DNA from: Hydnum rufescens UP504
Taxonomy: Eukaryota; Basidiomycota; Agaricomycetes; Cantharellales; Hydnaceae
NCBI GenBank assembly: GCA_014904985.1
Contig: MU129046.1
Location: forward strand, 153,721-172,385
Direction: 5' to 3'
Length of the DNA: 18,665 nt
How positions within the stretch are numbered: the first letter of the stretch is position 1; every line of letters begins with the position of its first letter. Shown here piece by piece: positions 17,504 through 18,665 of this stretch. The notes beneath the pieces are model-generated. The model saw nothing but the letters and a program-made list of their open reading frames with translations. It did not search any database and was not told the origin of the DNA. The position numbers and the translations under genes were made by a program.

Positions 17504-18665
17504 CAGTGCGTCGACCAGTCCGGGAGGTCCGTCGGAGACTCCATAAGGAACTGGGTGGTCCGGAACGGTATGGATGTGAACTCCACGGCATTAATGCGTC
17601 TCGGGGCCTCTGGATGAGTCCGGTGGAATTCCTGAACGGCCTCCGGGGCGTTGTCCAGGTTGGCTTCGGGGACCCACTCATTGTTGGAAGTCCGGGTACC
17701 CCTTCCACTTCACTAGGTACTGGAGTTTCCAGCGGAAATACCTGGAATTCTCGATTCGCTCGACTTCGTACTCCTCTTCACCTCCTCGTAAGATTGGGGG
17801 TGGTGGGGGGTGAGCTGTGCGCTCTGCAATCGGGTCCGGTCGGAAGGGGCGGAGTTTGGATACATGGAACACTGGGTGGATACGCATGGAGGCAGGGAGT
17901 TTGAGACGGATGGCAGAGCGGGAGATGACTTTATCAACCTTATAGGGTCCAAGCCATTTGTCGGAGAGTTTTTTAGTGGGGCGGTCGGTGGAGATGTCAC
18001 GTGCATCTAGCCAAACTTGGTCGCCAATTGTGTATTCCGGAGGTCCGTGCGGTGGGCATCATAGAAGCGTGCCATGTCTTCTGCAGCCCTCCGTAAGGTC
18101 GGCCTGGGCTTCGTCCGTAGCCTTCCGCATCCGAGTGATGAAGTCCGAGGCGGCTTCAACCTGTCCGGCACGGACTGGTTCAGTGCCAAGGCGGGGGTCC
18201 TGTCCCGGAGTCCAGCCGGAACGGGGTCTGGCGTGTAGAGGAGTGCACATCGGTTGTTATATGCGAATTCCGCAATAGGGAGCCATTCCGCCCAGTCGTT
18301 CTGCCGGTGGTTAACAAAGATCCGGAGGTATTGCTCAATTTCCTGATTGACACGCTCCGTCTGTCCATCCGTCTGGGGGTGGAATGCTGTCGAGAAGTTC
18401 GTTTTAACGCCAAGGAGTGGAGTTCAGCTCCTTCATGAACTTGGAAGTGAAGGTGGAGCCTCGGTTGCTGATAATGGTTTCCGGAAGGCCATGATGTCTC
18501 CACACATTGTCTCGGAACAGACGGGCGACCCCGGCGGAATCGACTGTGGTGGTCGTGGGCATTGCATGGATTCGTTTGGATAATCAGTCGACGACGATCA
18601 TCATGCTGTCAAATCCATGTGATTCCGGGAGTTCCGTGATCATGTCCACGGATATGACCTGCCAT
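17504..18665 (-). pseudogene. Ty3/Gypsy integrase and chromodomain, 3' part of pol, broken
   Basis: The integrase joins element cDNA to host DNA; the chromodomain guides it to modified chromatin. Visible in order: ISVDMITELPE with the first catalytic Asp, IVVD followed by TGA (18584-18586) then LSKRIHAMP, HHGLP, SNRGSTF with Asn where the family has the second catalytic Asp (18464-18466), [13 protein letters not shown] with the catalytic Glu, [41 protein letters not shown], and chromodomain YEVERI..YLVKWKGYPD..EWVPEANL. Frame breaks by reading are near 18418, 18249, 18203, 18094, 18042 and 17686: five look like single-base insertions and one a deletion. The stop at 17504-17506 ends the frame. 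The 5' end lies beyond the window. The element cannot encode active integrase as read; some breaks may be sequencing error because the protein text between them is well kept. Confidence 0.88.

Larger units (their letters stand above)
15838..18665 (-). mobile_element. Ty3/Gypsy-type LTR retrotransposon, 3' half, runs off the window
   Basis: Reading right to left on the minus strand: integrase core, C-terminal integrase domain, chromodomain, stop at 17504, a region carrying an antisense ORF, polypurine tract, then a 613 bp LTR. Gag, protease, reverse transcriptase and the other LTR must lie right of 18665. Integrase after the polymerase and the terminal chromodomain place it among chromoviruses. 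It is inserted into the exon-like part of unit C; the target-site duplicate would be the bases just left of 15838 (atccg if 5 bp), with its partner outside the window. Confidence 0.85.

Noticed and set aside
17307..17708. A separate minus-strand gene of 133 codons below pol
   Set aside because: It is an out-of-frame reading of the chromodomain end of pol followed by the complement of the antisense ORF's acidic tail.

Overview
The window looks like a transposon-dense stretch of a filamentous fungal genome, most likely an agaricomycete (Basidiomycota). The evidence is a KDZ-type DNA transposase broken by 50-62 bp introns, a Ty3/Gypsy chromodomain retroelement, and no bacterial-style genes. I see no intact host gene. 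The genus cannot be named from the sequence.

Layout. 1-199: no gene. 200-3563: tandem array A, a large palindrome centred near 1997. 3564-4550: no recognisable gene. 4550-8690: tandem array B, an older and more diverged palindrome with a damaged centre near 6860-7040. 8690-12340: long AT-rich stretch with G/C runs and simple repeats, no recognisable gene. 12350-12722: minisatellite of about 21 bp. 12812-15173: decayed KDZ transposase, 5' truncated. 15340-15420: tRNA-like pol III box pair. 15560-15837: a single copy of the array unit (unit C), interrupted by the LTR of a Ty3/Gypsy element that runs leftward from beyond the window edge (LTR 15838-16450; integrase and chromodomain 17504-18665, minus strand). 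An extra ORF lies antisense to the element at 16534-17403.

The most unusual content is the array family. About 25 units of roughly 280 bp each carry two hairpins: H1 (GCCACACACCCGC stem) and H2 (TGCCAAAAGAGCAGC stem). Read outward from each palindrome centre, every unit has the layout of an exon and an intron: about 155-179 nt ending in H1 and ..AG, then GTRNGT, H2, a T-rich tract, TACTAAC and TTCTAG. The implied introns are 94-119 nt. The signals agree in register across arrays A and B and unit C, and 23 of 25 units keep GT. The 'exons' hold no consistent reading frame, so the locus looks like a multi-intron non-coding RNA, or an introner-like repeat family amplified in tandem and then inverted. 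Splicing and transcription are inferred, not shown.

Both transposon remnants are inactive as read: the KDZ gene has a stop, a frameshift and Asp->Asn at its second acidic motif, while the integrase has a stop, Asp->Asn at its second catalytic position and six frame breaks. The two Asp->Asn changes and the integrase stop all fit CpG transitions, as expected if these elements were cytosine-methylated.
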